The position numbers and the translations under genes were made by a program. Below, in pieces: positions 62,239-64,000 of a stretch of DNA of 64,000 nt. Under the pieces are notes generated by a model that was given only the letters and a program-made list of their open reading frames with translations, was not told where the DNA came from and searched no databases. Within the stretch, counting starts at the first letter, position 1, and the number at the start of each line of letters is the position of its first letter. Source of the stretch: Piper betle (taxonomy: Eukaryota; Streptophyta; Magnoliopsida; Piperales; Piperaceae). The DNA is taken from the NCBI GenBank assembly GCA_033002965.1, contig JAURVB010013953.1, positions 45,757 through 109,756 on the forward strand, written 5' to 3'.

Positions 62239-64000
62239 CAAGGAACCTTTAGATTGGAACATTAGGATGAAAATAGCTGCCGGTGCAGCCAAAGGCTTGG
62301 AGTATCTTCATGACAAAGCAAATCCTCCAGCTATTTACCGTGACTTCAAGTCATCAAACATATTACTAGGAGAGGGTTATCAACCAAAACTTTCTGATTT
62401 TGGGCTTGCTAAGTTAGGTCCAAAAGGCGACAAATCTCATGTTTCAACTAGAGTTATGGGTACATATGGTTATTGTGCTCCTGAATATGCAATGACCGGT
62501 CAGCTTACAGTGAAATCTAATGTATATAGTTTTGGAGTTGTTTTCCTTGTGCTGATAACAGGCAGGAAGGCTATAGATAGTACTCTACCTCGTGGAGAGC
62601 CAAACCTTATTTCATGGGTATGTTATCTCGCCCTTTTTATTACACCTGTTTTTCAATTCTATTTCATCAAAATGAAACTGTGTTGTATAGTGCTGCCAAC
62701 TATTTTAGATTAATCCGATTGGTAAACTAGACTCAATGCTGAATCTTTTGCATGGTAAACATCACTTGTATCTGTATATTTATAAGTCATGCTGAAAGTT
62801 AAATTTTTTGCTTTCTCGTGTCCAAAGCAGGTCTTATCTTTTCCCATTTTTGTTATTTTAAAATCAGATCTGTTGAGTAAACCTCAAACTATTTATGTAT
62901 TTTATATATCCACGTTTGCAGGCTAAAGATAAAAATGAAAATGATTTTTTTACAGGCTCGCCCCCTGTTCAATGATAGGCGTAAGTTTTCTAAACTGGCA
63001 GATCCTCGACTAGAATGTCGTTATCCAATGCGGGGACTTTATCAGGCACTTGCTGTAGCACACATGTGCATTCAAGAGCAAGCAGCTGCTCGTCCGCTAA
63101 TTGGGGACGTTGTAACTGCACTCTCTTATCTTACAACCCATTCCTATGAAGGTGGCTCTGGTCCTCCTGCCGCCATCCAAGATAGAGATGAAAGAAGAAG
63201 AGAAATGCAAGAAGACCGAGGGGGAAGAATTATGAGGAATGAAGATGGCGGTAGTTCTGGGCTTAGGTGGGGCATGAATGGATCTGAAAAAGAAGATTCC
63301 ACTAGGGAGACAGCTAGAATACTGAACCGGGACATCGAGCGGGAGCGAGCTGTCGCAGAGGCCAAGTTATGGGGAGAGAACTGGAGGGAGAAAAGGAGAG
63401 CCAGCATCCAAAACTAGTACTCAAAATTTCGCAGGTGGAGCAGAGCCGCCTGCTGATCCTCTTTTATCAATAGGGTAATGGAGCCTGCAGTGGTGCCTTG
63501 CAGGTCTTCCTCTTTGTTCAATGCCGAGAGGAACAAAATTTTCGAATCAAAGAGTGTACATTGTAAAAAAAATGAATGTCATATGCATCTTCTTGGTGAC
63601 CCAGAAATATTCTGTGATGTCTTATTTAACTGTACTGAGTGAAGAGTGATCCATCTTCATCTGCTAAATTTATGTGGAGCCATTTCCATGTTTTTGAGCT
63701 GATAGCACTACTTTTCTCTGTCGTAATATTGTACAGACTCTTTAGGTGTTCGCTACCTCTCTTCATGATTATGTCCCCGAGATCCGTTGGTACAAGTTTC
63801 ATTGCTGTTTTTTTCTCTGAAGCAGTTTCATTGCTTTTTGAAGCCGTGTTGAGTTGGTATGTTAATGTTGATATGATCAATATCTGTTTGCATTACCAAG
63901 CTTGTTTCCTAGGGCAATTTGTAGGCTTGCGAAATAATCGGTTTTTCCGAACCGTTTTGCTGCGTTCCTTCAAAAACTATACTGTCTTGAGGTGTTTGAA
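62239..64000 (+). pseudogene. 5'-truncated duplicate of the PBS1-type kinase gene
   Basis: From 62239 the sequence matches 45542 onward of the intact gene at a constant offset of 16697 at first, with very few differences. The match covers most of exon 4 (to 62617), the next intron, exon 5 (62956-63417) and the 3' flank to the window end. Exons 1-3 and the start of exon 4 are missing, so there is no myristoylation site, P-loop or catalytic lysine. [12 protein letters not shown] and APEY remain. Changes are mostly amino-acid altering: PVIYRDF to PAIYRDF, GPTGDK to [14 protein letters not shown] to KSNVYSFG (the near-invariant subdomain IX aspartate), FLELITG to FLVLITG, HGEQN to RGEPN. It joins an antisense copia integrase directly. 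A full kinase cannot be made from it. Confidence 0.9.

Noticed and set aside
1..64000. CRISPR arrays, operons, riboswitches and bacterial-type signals
   Set aside because: The sequence is nuclear plant DNA. The tandem repeats seen are minisatellites and LTR units, not repeat-spacer arrays.

Overview
The window is nuclear DNA of a flowering plant: split genes with GT-AG introns, a plastid-targeted tetrapyrrole enzyme, plant-only families (TPD1-like, GRAS, SWEET, MUB, Ole e 1/extensin, PBS1-type kinase), AT-rich spacers and many LTR-retrotransposon remnants. The GSA-aminotransferase and the GRAS protein look most like monocot proteins from memory, and the introns of several kb argue against a compact grass genome. 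A non-grass monocot is my best guess, but it is not proven. No tRNA, rRNA, CRISPR array or operon was seen.

Layout. 1.2-2.1 kb: secreted TPD1-like cysteine-rich peptide (+). About 5.0-5.3 kb: frameshifted PPR relic (-). 6.1-8.6 kb: glutamate-1-semialdehyde aminomutase (+). 9.0-10.0 kb: Ole e 1-domain protein with a proline/phenylalanine-rich tail (-). 10.9-17.9 kb: repeat belt with a decayed array of a miniature LTR element (TRIM), a Ty3-type LTR, a TRIM copy with target-site duplication, and AT microsatellites. About 19.0-19.5 kb: possible GRAS relic. 21.1-23.7 kb: GRAS transcription factor (+). 24.9-27.3 kb: membrane-anchored ubiquitin-fold protein (-). 28.4-38.6 kb: CID-domain RPRD1-type protein in seven coding exons (-), with introns of 3.4 and 4.1 kb full of TRIM and SMART copies. 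43.5-46.7 kb: PBS1-type kinase (+). 48.5-50.2 kb: hAT-like non-autonomous transposon. 52.7-54.8 kb: SWEET sugar transporter (-). 60.6-61.0 kb: LINE RNase H relic. 61.0-62.2 kb: truncated Ty1/copia element. 62.2-64.0 kb: a second, 5'-truncated copy of the PBS1-type gene fused to the copia fragment.

The genes do not form a cluster with a shared pathway. Exon models for TPD1-like, Ole e 1, MUB, RPRD1-like and SWEET were worked out by hand with consistent splice phases. The GSA gene lacks one base and the GRAS gene lacks two, each where a C-run is one base too short, which looks more like consensus error than decay. The most notable features are the partial PBS1 duplication with its copia junction, the S-P-K-R repeat array in the GRAS N-terminus, and the small LTR elements (TRIM/SMART) packed into introns of one gene.
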